Part shown: piece after piece, positions 43,051-50,680 of the stretch
Layout of the letters: the number at the start of each line of letters is the position of its first letter
Position numbering within the stretch: the stretch's first letter is position 1
NCBI RefSeq assembly: GCF_029109325.1
Contig: NZ_JAQKQJ010000006.1
Location: forward strand, 1 to 64,000
Origin: Nodosilinea sp. PGN35
Lineage (GTDB): Bacteria; Cyanobacteriota; Cyanobacteriia; Phormidesmidales; Phormidesmidaceae
Direction: 5' to 3'
DNA length: 64,000 nt
Position numbers and translations under genes: made by a program
The notes under the pieces: model-generated
What the model was told of the DNA's origin: nothing
Seen by the model: only the letters and a program-made list of their open reading frames with translations
Database searches by the model: none

Positions 43051-44100
43051 ATGAAGTATTTGACCCAGTTTGGCCTGCCGCTGCTCTCCACCCTTAGCAT
43101 CGCAGCGTTTTCTACAGCGGCAAATGCAGCCCTGCTGGTCGGCAACACTTCGGGCAACAACATCGTCATTTTTGATGAAATTACCGGCGATTTTCGTGGA
43201 GAGCTGATTCCCGACAACGGCCTGCTGGACAGCCCCGATACCTTTGTGTACGGGCCTGACGGCAACCTCTACATCAGCAGCGGCACTACCCTCGAAAACT
43301 CCGCCATTCTGCGATTTACCCCCAAGGGGGAGTTTATCGATGTGTTTGCCTCCGGCAATGGCCTGTTTCGCCCCTACGGCGTAGCCTTTGGCCCCGACAA
43401 CAATCTCTACGTCAGCAGCTTCTTGTCCGATGAGATTTTGCGCTACGACGGCACCACCGGGGCATTTATTGATGTGTTTGCCCGCCGCCAGGGAATAGAG
43501 CCGGACGGCCTCAACGGCCCTAACGGCCTACTCTTTGGCCCCGACGGTCGGCTGTACGTCACCACCCAGGGCAGCGTTGCGGTGGAGGGTATCCCAGTCT
43601 TTGGTCAGCCCAGCATCATTCTCAGCTACGACATCGCCACCAAAGCCAAGACGGTGTTTGCCGAGCAGCCAGAGCCCTCGCCCGACAGTTTTGGGTTTGT
43701 CAGCTTCTTGGGCATGGCGGTTGACCCCCTCAGCGGCGAACTGCTGGTGAGCGACTTTGCCAACGGCCTGCGCCGCTACGACTTTCTCACCGGCACGCTG
43801 CTGGGCGAACTCTCGACCAACTACACCAGCTCTGTGCCGAGCAGCAGCTTTATCGGCAGCCTCACCTTTGCCCCCAACGGCGACCTGTTTACCGTAGGGT
43901 TTGACATCGTCTCGCAGATTGGCTCCATTCTCAAGTACGACGGCTTGACCAAGGAGCGGTTTCTCTTAGCCGACGCCAACCCTGAGTTGCAGCGCCCGAT
44001 TGGCATTCTCTATGCCGCGCAGCCGGTGCCCGAGCCCTTTGCCCTGGGGGGGCTGGCGATCGCAGCCGGTGGCCTGATGATCTCCCGCCGTCGCCAATAG
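43051..44100 (+). CDS. PEP-CTERM protein with NHL/SMP-30-like beta propeller
   Basis: A 349-residue exported protein. A signal peptide ends at AANAALLV (about 1-26). The middle has repeated blades such as FGPDGRLYVTTQG, FGPDNNLYVSSFL and YGPDGNLYISSG, typical of NHL or gluconolactonase-like propellers. The C-terminus is a PEP-CTERM sorting signal: VPEPFALGGLAIAAGGLMISRRRQ with the PEP motif, hydrophobic helix and basic tail. The ends target it for processing by an exosortase at the cell surface, probably with exopolysaccharide. No exosortase gene is in the window. Ligand is unknown. Confidence 0.88.
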   Translation: MKYLTQFGLPLLSTLSIAAFSTAANAALLVGNTSGNNIVIFDEITGDFRGELIPDNGLLDSPDTFVYGPDGNLYISSGTTLENSAILRFTPKGEFIDVFASGNGLFRPYGVAFGPDNNLYVSSFLSDEILRYDGTTGAFIDVFARRQGIEPDGLNGPNGLLFGPDGRLYVTTQGSVAVEGIPVFGQPSIILSYDIATKAKTVFAEQPEPSPDSFGFVSFLGMAVDPLSGELLVSDFANGLRRYDFLTGTLLGELSTNYTSSVPSSSFIGSLTFAPNGDLFTVGFDIVSQIGSILKYDGLTKERFLLADANPELQRPIGILYAAQPVPEPFALGGLAIAAGGLMISRRRQ

Positions 44101-44116
44101 TTCCGACCCAGCTGCT

Positions 44117-45439
44117 CTAGGTCAGATCGCGGTGGGTAAAGGGTTTAGCGTCGCTGCCGCTGTAGGTCGCAGAAACGTGACCGTCGCCCACCAGCTGATA
44201 CTTGTAGGTCACCAACCCCTCTAGACCCACCGGCCCGCGCGGCGGCATCTTTTGGGTGCTGATGCCGACCTCGGCCCCAAAGCCGTAGCGAAAGCCGTCG
44301 GCAAAGCGGGTCGAACAGTTGTGGTAGACCCCGGCGGCATCGACGCGCTCCATAAACTGGGCGGCGGTGGCGGGGTTGCGGGTGGCGATCGCTTCGGTAT
44401 GGCGCGACCCGTAGGTGTTGATGTGGGCGATCGCCTCCTCCACCGACGCCACCACCTTGATGGCCAAAATCAGATCGCTGTACTCCGTCGCCCAGTCTTC
44501 TTCGGCGGCGGGAAGCAAATCGGGCACGATCTGCCGCGCCTGCTGATCGCCGCGCAGTTCGACTTGAGCATTGCGTAGGGTAGCCGCTAATTTGGGCAAT
44601 CCCTGGGCGGCGATTCTTTGGTGAATCAGCAGGGTTTCGATCGCATTGCAGGCCGAGGGATAGGCGGTTTTGGCATCGAGGGCGATCGCCACGGCCTGCT
44701 CTAAATCGGCCTCGCTGTCGATGTAGAGATGGCAGATGCCATCGGCATGGCCCAGCACCGGAATGCGCGTATTCTCCTGCACAAACCGCACAAACGCATT
44801 GGAGCCCCGTGGAATAATTAAATCCACGTAGCCCTCCAGACCTAGCAGGGCGCGGGTTTCTTCGCGGGTGGTGAGCAGCTGCACAGCCGCCGGGTCTACC
44901 CCAGCATTGCCAAGTCCCTGCTTGATAGCTTCCACCAGGGCCGTGCACGATCGCACCGCCTCCTTGCCCCCCTTGAGAATCACCCCGTTGCCCGACTTAA
45001 TCGCCAGGGCCGCAATCTGCATCACCGCATCGGGGCGCGACTCAAAGATCACCCCCAGCACCCCCAGGGGCACCGCCAGCCGCTTGAGCACCAGCCCCTC
45101 GTCGAGCTCGCGGTGAATTTGCATGGTGCCTACCGGGTCGGGTAAGCGGGCTACATCGCGCACGCCTGCGATCGCCCCCGCCAGCTTTGCCCCATCTAGC
45201 TTGAGCCGCCCGTAGAGCGGCTTGGCCAGATTGTCGGCCACCGCCGCCTCGCAGTCGGACTGGTTAGCCGCCACAATGCGATCGGCATTGGCCTCCAGGG
45301 CAGCGGCCACCGCCTCAATCGCCCGGTTCTTGGCCTCCGTAGACAGGCTCGCCAGGGTTTGCGCCGCCTGGCGAGTGGCCTGGGCGATCGCCAACAGCGG
45401 TTGAGTAGCAGCGTCCTGGGCAAGGGGAGAAATGGTCAT
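44117..45439 (-). CDS. proA: Glutamate-5-semialdehyde dehydrogenase
   Basis: Reduces glutamyl-5-phosphate with NADPH in proline synthesis. The 440 residues show the expected catalytic cysteine in [16 protein letters not shown] (about residue 258), the NAD(P) region [15 protein letters not shown], and the C-terminal segment [34 protein letters not shown] start at 45439. It is convergent with the PEP-CTERM gene, with 16 bases between their stops. The spacer upstream is a low-complexity CATCACCCCC stretch. Confidence 0.96.
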   Translation of the reverse strand: MTISPLAQDAATQPLLAIAQATRQAAQTLASLSTEAKNRAIEAVAAALEANADRIVAANQSDCEAAVADNLAKPLYGRLKLDGAKLAGAIAGVRDVARLPDPVGTMQIHRELDEGLVLKRLAVPLGVLGVIFESRPDAVMQIAALAIKSGNGVILKGGKEAVRSCTALVEAIKQGLGNAGVDPAAVQLLTTREETRALLGLEGYVDLIIPRGSNAFVRFVQENTRIPVLGHADGICHLYIDSEADLEQAVAIALDAKTAYPSACNAIETLLIHQRIAAQGLPKLAATLRNAQVELRGDQQARQIVPDLLPAAEEDWATEYSDLILAIKVVASVEEAIAHINTYGSRHTEAIATRNPATAAQFMERVDAAGVYHNCSTRFADGFRYGFGAEVGISTQKMPPRGPVGLEGLVTYKYQLVGDGHVSATYSGSDAKPFTHRDLT

Positions 45440-45499
45440 AGCAATTAAGGCAACCCGGCAATACTCCAGTCTACCGCCTCAACGCAGAACGATTTCAGC

Positions 45500-45575
45500 C
45501 TCCAGATCCTCTAGCTCCATCACCCCCATCACCCCCACCCTCCCCATCACCCCCAACATCCCCCTCACCCCCGCC
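45500..45575. repeat. C-rich low-complexity tandem stretch
   Basis: Repeated CATCACCCCC-like units fill the spacer between proA and smtB. In reverse complement this is the G-rich tract type seen at 6862-6900, 8287-8345 and 35647-35700. Confidence 0.6.
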
Positions 45576-45578
45576 CCC

Positions 45579-45983
45579 CTAATCCTCCACCGGCTCATCC
45601 AAATGCTCCGACGCTTCCCGATAGAGATTAAAGATGTGATCGTCCTTGAGGCAGTAGAGCACGTTGCGGCCCTGCTTGCGGTAGCTGACCAGGCGCGTCG
45701 CCCGCAAGATCCGCAGCTGGTGCGACACCGCCGACTCGCTCATAGCCACGGCGGCGGCCAGTTCCCCCACCCGCATTTCGCCCAGGGCCAGGGCCGAGAG
45801 AATGCGCCAGCGGTTGGGGTCGCCCAGCACGCCAAAAAACTCGGCCATGCGCTGGGCCTTTTCTAGGCTCAAGATCTCGTCCACAGGCGATGAGTCAGCC
45901 GGGGGGCAGGAGGGGGCATCGAGCGGGGGGCGATCGTCAGCCATACCAATCGCCCCTGGAGCATCACCATCATCTACAGGCAT
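45579..45983 (-). CDS. smtB: SmtB-type zinc-sensing ArsR-family repressor
   Basis: A zinc-responsive repressor of the divergent metallothionein gene. It has an ArsR/SmtB winged helix ([42 protein letters not shown]) and keeps the alpha-5 zinc site: D and H in KDDHIF and H and E in SEHLDE. The Cys in the recognition-arm region of SmtB (ELCVG) is Arg here (EMRVG). The N-terminus is Pro/Asp-rich; the ATG at 45983 is chosen over a GTG at 46004, and a shorter ATG start at 45944 is possible. Two operators lie just upstream. Confidence 0.9.
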   Translation of the reverse strand: MPVDDGDAPGAIGMADDRPPLDAPSCPPADSSPVDEILSLEKAQRMAEFFGVLGDPNRWRILSALALGEMRVGELAAAVAMSESAVSHQLRILRATRLVSYRKQGRNVLYCLKDDHIFNLYREASEHLDEPVED

Positions 45984-46026
45984 ATCCCAAAAATCACCGC
46001 GCACAAAAAGTGGTCACCACAACCCA

Positions 46027-46072
46027 TGAACACCTGTTCACATGTTATAGTTAATCCATGAACAGGTGTTCA
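46027..46072. promoter_or_regulatory. Paired SmtB operators in the smtB-smtA divergent promoter
   Basis: TGAACACCTGTTCA (46027-46040) and TGAACAGGTGTTCA (46059-46072) are 14-base inverted repeats, 32 bases centre to centre, about three helical turns. They match the TGAACA..TGTTCA operator of cyanobacterial smt promoters. A TATAGT that could be a -10 box lies between them. Confidence 0.88.
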
Positions 46073-46120
46073 AAGGTTTGAGCATCAGTTTAGTTCACCT
46101 AGCCGACGAGGAAACTTGCC

Positions 46121-46291
46121 ATGACCACCGTTACCCAGATGAAATGCGCCTGCGATTCGTGCCTCTGCATTGTTGACACCAGCCAGGCCGTAGAGAAAGA
46201 GGGCCACTATTTTTGTAGCGAAGCCTGCGCCAACGGCCACCCCGAGGGGTCTGCGGGCTGCGGCCACCCCGGCTGCGGCTGCAACAGCTAG
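46121..46291 (+). CDS. smtA: Class II metallothionein SmtA
   Basis: A 56-residue zinc-binding protein that buffers and detoxifies zinc and cadmium in the cytosol. All nine cysteines of SmtA are present (9, 11, 14, 16, 32, 36, 47, 52, 54), with histidines 40 and 49; the zinc-finger part YFCSEACANGH is intact. Compared with the Synechococcus protein, His55 is Asn. GAGGAA lies before the ATG. It is divergent from smtB and under the two operators above. A hairpin follows. Confidence 0.95.
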   Translation: MTTVTQMKCACDSCLCIVDTSQAVEKEGHYFCSEACANGHPEGSAGCGHPGCGCNS

Positions 46292-46303
46292 GCCATCCCG
46301 ATG

Positions 46304-46338
46304 GCAGGGTGTAGGGAATTCGAATCCCCGCACCCTGC
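46304..46338 (+). terminator. Hairpin after smtA
   Basis: GCAGGGTG (46304-46311) pairs with CACCCTGC (46331-46338) around an inner GGGAATTCGAATCCC palindrome. It lies 12 bases after the smtA stop. There is no long T-run, so it may be a stability or weak termination element. The inner loop superficially resembles a tRNA T-arm but does not fit tRNA geometry. Confidence 0.55.
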
Positions 46339-46415
46339 TCTTCCCGTCCACCGCTAGAAGCCTAAACCCTCTTAAAATTAGGGAATCAGGCAAACCAGGG
46401 GGACAGATTCAATCC

Positions 46416-47108
46416 ATGGCGCAAAATGACCCTAACCGGGTGCTCCGGCTGCTGCCGCTGGTGGCAGGCGGCCTGGGCGGTACCCTACTCCTCGTCAACC
46501 GGGTGCTAACCCCTGCCCTCACCGAATCCCAGGCGCGATCGGATGTCATGGGGGTAATTCTCAGCGCCCTGCTGATTTTGACGGGTCTGCTGTGGCAGCG
46601 GGTGCAGCCGATTCGACCGGAGTCTGTGGTGCTAATCGGTGAAGAGGGGTTAGAGCTAGATGAGGCCCTGCCCGACACCATCAAAACCGAATTGGCCTGG
46701 GCCTCTCACCTGCTGCTGACCAACACCGTAACGCGCTCGATTGTCGCCTACCGTCAGGGCAAAACCCTGCTGCGCCGGGGAGTTTTAGCCCCCCAGGCCG
46801 AGGTCACCCCTGGCCCCATTCTCAAGCGGGTGCTGGAGACCGGCAAAGCGGTGTATTTGGTAAATCTCAAGATCTACCCAGGCCGGGTGGAATTTGACTA
46901 TCTGCCCGAAAACACCCAGGGCGTGATCTGCCAGCCCATGGGCCAGGGCGGCGCGCTGATTTTGGCCGCCAACGCCCCCCGCAGCTACACTCGCCAGGAC
47001 GAAACCTGGATCGAAGGCATCGCCGACAAGCTGGGCCACACCCTGGACGAACTGACCACTGAGGACCAGGCGGCAACCCTTGCGACCACGCCCGCCAGTG
47101 GGGCGTAG
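46416..47108 (+). CDS. Cofactor assembly of complex C subunit B (CCB) protein
   Basis: A 230-residue membrane protein of the CCB family, which helps attach haem c' to cytochrome b6 in the cytochrome b6f complex. Two N-terminal helices (RLLPLVAGGLGGTLLLVNRV and VMGVILSALLILTGLLW) precede a cytoplasmic or stromal-type soluble domain of the GAF-like CCB2/CCB4 sort (HLLLTNTVTRSIVAYRQGKTLLRRG, AVYLVNLKIYPGRVEFDYLPENTQGV). ATG start. Transcribed alone. Confidence 0.85.
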   Translation: MAQNDPNRVLRLLPLVAGGLGGTLLLVNRVLTPALTESQARSDVMGVILSALLILTGLLWQRVQPIRPESVVLIGEEGLELDEALPDTIKTELAWASHLLLTNTVTRSIVAYRQGKTLLRRGVLAPQAEVTPGPILKRVLETGKAVYLVNLKIYPGRVEFDYLPENTQGVICQPMGQGGALILAANAPRSYTRQDETWIEGIADKLGHTLDELTTEDQAATLATTPASGA

Positions 47109-47154
47109 CCATCGCCTGTGTTGCTTCAAACCTAAAGCCTCAAAATCCAACCAG

Positions 47155-47207
47155 ATTCGTTTGCTGAATAAACGTTTATTGTGCTAACGTTTATTCAGCA
47201 AACGAAT
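47155..47207. promoter_or_regulatory. Perfect 22-bp inverted repeat operator of the MarR gene
   Basis: Two 22-base arms (47155-47176 and 47186-47207) are exact reverse complements around a 9-base spacer; each arm includes GCTGAATAAACGTT or its complement. The inner part also contains the 14-base palindrome AATAAACGTTTATT (47167-47180). The right arm ends 7 bases before the marR-type start codon, so bound protein would cover the ribosome site and promoter. Autorepression is the simplest reading. Confidence 0.85.
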
Positions 47208-47214
47208 TATTGCT

Positions 47215-47748
47215 ATGGAACATTCCTCTGATGCTTCGCAAGTTGCCCCCCCAGACGACGGGGTTGGGGGCAGGTCTGGCTCTCACTCCTCTGCGGTGGA
47301 GCCGCCGCTCAATTGGGAGCCTTTGCCCGACTGTCTGGGCCACTGGACGGGCTTTGTGCTCCACTGGGTCAACGAGCTGGGGGCGCAGTACTACGCTCGG
47401 GCTATGGCACCGCTGGGGCTGCGGCCGCTCCAGGTCGGCATTCTTCAAGTGCTGGCAGGGGAAGGGCCAACCCGCCAGGCGCGCCTGGGCGACAAGCTCC
47501 GGGTCGATAAGGCCACCATGGTGGCATTGCTCAATGATCTCGAGGCCCAGGGGCTAGTCGAACGGCGGCCCCATCCGAGCGATCGCCGCGCCTACGATAT
47601 TCATCTTTTGGCGGCGGGCTGCGATCGGCTACGGGCCGCCGAGCAAGCATCCATAGCGGCAGCCAGCGAGTTTTTTGCGGCCCTCACGCCAGCGGAGCAG
47701 CACACCTTCAACCAGCTGCTGCGGCGTATCGCGACCAGCCCGCTCTAG
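47215..47748 (+). CDS. MarR-family transcriptional regulator
   Basis: A 177-residue winged-helix regulator. The N-terminal 30 residues are a low-complexity arm, longer than usual. The MarR core reads PLGLRPLQVGILQVLAGEGPTRQARLGDKLRVDKATMVALLNDLEAQGLVERRPHPSDRRAYDIHL, with the conserved DRR wing. It lies directly behind a 22-bp inverted-repeat operator and ahead of a small membrane-protein gene that it probably controls. No cysteine-rich redox motif is visible; the ligand is unknown. There is no clear Shine-Dalgarno. Confidence 0.92.
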   Translation: MEHSSDASQVAPPDDGVGGRSGSHSSAVEPPLNWEPLPDCLGHWTGFVLHWVNELGAQYYARAMAPLGLRPLQVGILQVLAGEGPTRQARLGDKLRVDKATMVALLNDLEAQGLVERRPHPSDRRAYDIHLLAAGCDRLRAAEQASIAAASEFFAALTPAEQHTFNQLLRRIATSPL

Positions 47749-47890
47749 CAGGGTAGGCTCACAGCGCCTCAGGTTTCGGAACGCTATCGCATTGGTCAAG
47801 TGGTTGGGTCTGGGGTCAAGTAGCCGTAGCTGCTTGACCAGGTCTTGCCGCCGGTTTCTTTTGCCCATTCCTTAAGGATTTCAACTCACC

Positions 47891-48343
47891 ATGAATACGG
47901 AAATGCTGGTTTTTGTCGTCGCTGTCTTTGCCACATTTTTCAATAACGCGCTGCACTGGTATACCCAGGTGTCGTCCTACCCTCTGTTTGGCTGGGTGGG
48001 GCCAGGGGAGTTTGTGCCCTTCCACCAGGAGTATGAGCGTCGGTTGCCCTTGAGCATCTACCTGCCCTACGGCCTGTTGATGGCCAGCACGGGGCTGCTG
48101 GTTTTTGTGCGCCCAGCGGCGGTGCCCTTGGGCTGGGTTGTGGTGCTGCTGGGGCTCAACGCATCGATTATGGCCATCAGCCTCACCTTTGCTGTGCCCG
48201 TCCACAGCCGCCTCGATCGCCAGGGCTATTCTGACAGTGCTGGCCTGCGCAAACTGATCCGCTACAACGGCCTGCGGCTGGCGGCATCTTCACTGAGCAG
48301 CGCCATTGTGCTGTGCCTGCTGGCTGGGGTTATTGCTGCCTAG
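47891..48343 (+). CDS. Four-helix membrane protein, DUF1772-like
   Basis: A 150-residue membrane protein with four hydrophobic helices. The pattern HWYTQVSSYPLF near the N-terminus, VPFHQEYERRL, and VPVHSRLDRQGYSDSAGLRKLIRYNGLR is like the DUF1772 / anthrone-oxygenase-like group, though the match is by style and not firm. It starts 142 bases after the MarR gene, in the same direction; such pairs often form a drug- or lipid-stress response. The enzyme or transport activity is unknown. Confidence 0.65.
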   Translation: MNTEMLVFVVAVFATFFNNALHWYTQVSSYPLFGWVGPGEFVPFHQEYERRLPLSIYLPYGLLMASTGLLVFVRPAAVPLGWVVVLLGLNASIMAISLTFAVPVHSRLDRQGYSDSAGLRKLIRYNGLRLAASSLSSAIVLCLLAGVIAA

Positions 48344-48374
48344 CTAATGGCTCCGGCCTTTGACCGCCAGTGGC

Positions 48375-49499
48375 TCAATACAGCTCGTACTTGAGCCACT
48401 GGCAGGGGAGCGTGCCGTTGTAGACCGGCACCCGCTGGGCCGACTTGAGGCCAATGTGCTGCGACAGGGCTTTGTTGCCGCTGAGCACGAAGGCCGTCCA
48501 GCCCTTAAAGCGCTGCTTTAGCACGTTGCCCAGCAGTTTGTAGAAGGCCCCTAGATCTTCGTCAGCCCCCAGGCGCTCGCCGTAGGGCGGGTTGCACAAC
48601 AAAAAGCCGCTGTCGGCGGGGGCCTCCAGGTCGGCCAGATCGGCAGCCCAAAAGTGGATTTGCTCGGCCAGGTCGCAGCGCTGGGCGTTGAGCCGGGCCT
48701 GGTGAACGATATCGGGATCGCGATCGCACCCCCCCACCCAGGTACCCAAAGGCTCTTTGCGCGCCGCCTCCGCCTCCTGCCACAGCTCGTCCCACAGGTC
48801 GCCATCAAAACTGGGCCAGGTCTGAAAGCCAAACTCTTCGCGAAAAATGCCTGGGGCAATGTTGAGCGCCGCCATGGTGGCCTCCAGAGGCAGCGTGCCC
48901 GAGCCACAGAGGGGGTCGAGCAGCGGCAGGTCGCCGGGCCAGTCGGTCAGCTTCACCAGCGCTGCCGCCAGGGATTCTTTCAGCGGGGCGGCCCCCACCG
49001 CAGGGCGGTAGCCACGGCGGTGCAGGCTGGCCCCTGAGCTGTCGAGGCTGACGGTGGCCGTATCGTCTTGGATGTGGACGTTGAGGCGCACTTCGGGGTG
49101 CTGGGTGTCGATGGTGGAGCGATCGCCCCAGTGCTGTCGCTGCTGATCGACCACGGCATTTTTCACCTGCAGGGCGGTGAAGTGGCTGTGGTTGAGACTG
49201 CGGTTTTTGCCGGTGGCATCGACGGCAAAGGTGAGGTCGGGGGTGAGGTAGGGCCGCCAATCAATGTTCTGGATGCCTCGGTAGAGATCTTCGGCGTCAT
49301 AGCAGGAAAAGTCGCCCAGCTTGAGCAGCACCCGAAAGACCAGCCGCGACCAGAGGTTGACGCGATACAGCAGGGCCAGGTCGCCCTCAAAGGCCACGCC
49401 GCAAAAGCCCGGCTCGACCTGCTGAGCACCTAAATCCCCCAGCTCGGCGGCGGCCAGGGCCTCTAGCCCACGGGCAACGGTGGCAAAATATGCGGCCAT
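48375..49499 (-). CDS. rlmL: THUMP-domain 23S rRNA guanine-N2 methyltransferase
   Basis: Methylates a guanine in 23S rRNA (RlmL type). The N-terminal THUMP domain spans about 1-160, and the SAM-dependent domain has DPLCGSGTLPLEA (about 193-205), GCDRDPD and the catalytic NPPYGER (about 300-306). At 374 residues it lacks the RlmK half found fused in E. coli RlmKL. ATG start. It is convergent with the DUF1772-like gene. The symbol is by family; the exact target nucleotide is inferred. Confidence 0.88.
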   Translation of the reverse strand: MAAYFATVARGLEALAAAELGDLGAQQVEPGFCGVAFEGDLALLYRVNLWSRLVFRVLLKLGDFSCYDAEDLYRGIQNIDWRPYLTPDLTFAVDATGKNRSLNHSHFTALQVKNAVVDQQRQHWGDRSTIDTQHPEVRLNVHIQDDTATVSLDSSGASLHRRGYRPAVGAAPLKESLAAALVKLTDWPGDLPLLDPLCGSGTLPLEATMAALNIAPGIFREEFGFQTWPSFDGDLWDELWQEAEAARKEPLGTWVGGCDRDPDIVHQARLNAQRCDLAEQIHFWAADLADLEAPADSGFLLCNPPYGERLGADEDLGAFYKLLGNVLKQRFKGWTAFVLSGNKALSQHIGLKSAQRVPVYNGTLPCQWLKYELY

Positions 49500-49767
49500 G
49501 GGGCCTCCTTGACAAGTTCTGCGGTACGCCCCAGCATAGCGGGATCCTTCAATATAGGGGGATCAAAGGCTGACTTTGTAAGGCGTCTACCGTTTTGTTA
49601 AGACCGGATATTTTGACACAACACCGCTTGGAAAGCTGGGTTATTCTATTGTTATTCTGATGGATAATACCCCTCTAGGTGCACGGCTGTGTAGCCAGGC
49701 AGCCCCAGGGCCACCGCTGACCTCAGCCACCGCCTAGCCAACTGTCGAATTTTGAGAGGAACGACTT
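49500..49767. other. infC leader and promoter
   Basis: A 268-base spacer between divergent rlmL-type and infC. A run of CCACC/CCAGG-like segments from 49690 to 49740 could form structure in the infC 5' untranslated region. No ribosomal-protein operator was recognised. Confidence 0.35.
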
Positions 49768-50253
49768 ATTTCTAAGACGCAACTGGTAAACCGGCAAATT
49801 CGCTCACCTCAGGTATTCCTGATTGACCAGGAGAACCAAAATCGGGGGCTCATTGACACTCGCGAAGCGCTGACGCTGGCCGAGGATGCAGGGCTTGACC
49901 TGGTGGTGGTCTCTAACGGCAAAGATGCCCCCGTGGCCAAAATTTTGGACTACGGCAAGCTTCAGTACCAGCAGAGTAAGCGGCAGAAGCAAAGCTCTAA
50001 GCCGTCTTTGAAAGAGGTCAAGCTGCGCCCCAACGTGGGTGAGTCTGACTACCAGCTCCGCATTCGCCGCTCCATTGAGTGGCTGTCGAAGGGAGACTCG
50101 GTTAAGTTTTTGGTGCGCCTGCGCGGCCGTGAGCACCAGCACCGCGATCGCGCCGGGGAGCTGCTCGACAGAATCGTCAAAGATATCGGCGACGCCGGTA
50201 AAGTTCAGGCCCTCGACAAAAAGGCCCTGGTGCTGATGATTACCCCCGCCTAG
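49768..50253 (+). CDS. infC: Translation initiation factor IF-3, ATT start
   Basis: Binds the 30S subunit, blocks early 50S joining and checks the start codon. The full protein is 161 residues and begins at ATT (49768) with GAGAGGA 7 bases upstream: the sequence runs ISKTQLVNRQIRSPQVFLID. A frame from the ATG/GTG region at 49903 would miss the N-domain. An ATT (AUU) start is characteristic of infC, where IF-3 discriminates against its own codon for autoregulation. Both domains are complete (GLDLVVVSNGKDAPVAKILDYGK and the C-terminal RGREHQHRDRAGELL). Convergent with the response-regulator gene. Confidence 0.95.
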   Translation: MSKTQLVNRQIRSPQVFLIDQENQNRGLIDTREALTLAEDAGLDLVVVSNGKDAPVAKILDYGKLQYQQSKRQKQSSKPSLKEVKLRPNVGESDYQLRIRRSIEWLSKGDSVKFLVRLRGREHQHRDRAGELLDRIVKDIGDAGKVQALDKKALVLMITPA

Positions 50254-50302
50254 GGGCAGGCGCTATAGGTTTCTCTATTGGCCGCAGTTTGAGGCGGTTG
50301 GC

Positions 50303-50680
50303 TCAGGTGGCCCAGTCTAAGATCTGGGCCACCTGCTGCCATACTGTTACAGGATTAAAGGGTTTGGCAATGATTCCGGCCACGCCCAGGGCGGCAAACC
50401 GATCGCGATCGCTGGTGAGCACCTTAGCCGTGAGTAAAATCACGGGTATGGCTCGGGCTTGAGCATGGGCCTGAAGCTGAGCAAACACGGCAAAGCCGTC
50501 CATATCGGGCATCGACACGTCGAGCAAAATGGCATCCCAGGCGGCGGCAGTGGCCTTTGCCACCCCGGCTTGCCCGGATCCGGCACTGTCGGTTTGCCAG
50601 CCGCCAAACTCCTCCAGCGACAGGCAGACCACTTCGCGAATGTCGAGTTCGTCGTCAATCACCAAAATTCGCTTGCTCAT
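50303..50680 (-). CDS. Single-domain response regulator
   Basis: A 125-residue receiver domain with no output part. The acidic pocket is VIDDELD, the phospho-acceptor Asp is in LLDVSMPDMDG (about residue 54), Thr is in LLTAK and Lys is in IIAKPF. It overlaps the histidine kinase stop by ATGA (50677-50680), so the kinase is its likely phosphodonor; it may pass phosphate to the hybrid regulator or move freely. A perfect 12-bp inverted repeat (50304-50335) overlaps its stop codon. Confidence 0.92.
   Translation of the reverse strand: MSKRILVIDDELDIREVVCLSLEEFGGWQTDSAGSGQAGVAKATAAAWDAILLDVSMPDMDGFAVFAQLQAHAQARAIPVILLTAKVLTSDRDRFAALGVAGIIAKPFNPVTVWQQVAQILDWAT
50304..50335. repeat. 12-bp perfect inverted repeat across a stop codon
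   Basis: CAGGTGGCCCAG (50304-50315) and CTGGGCCACCTG (50324-50335) are exact reverse complements with an 8-base loop. It overlaps the end of the response-regulator gene and lies between convergent genes. No T-run follows on either strand. Confidence 0.6.

Noticed and set aside
46312..46330. tRNA T-arm-like sequence (GGGAATTCGAATCCCC) after smtA
   Set aside because: The required stem pairs around TTCGAAT do not form, no D-arm or anticodon arm is upstream, and the flanks form a simple hairpin instead.
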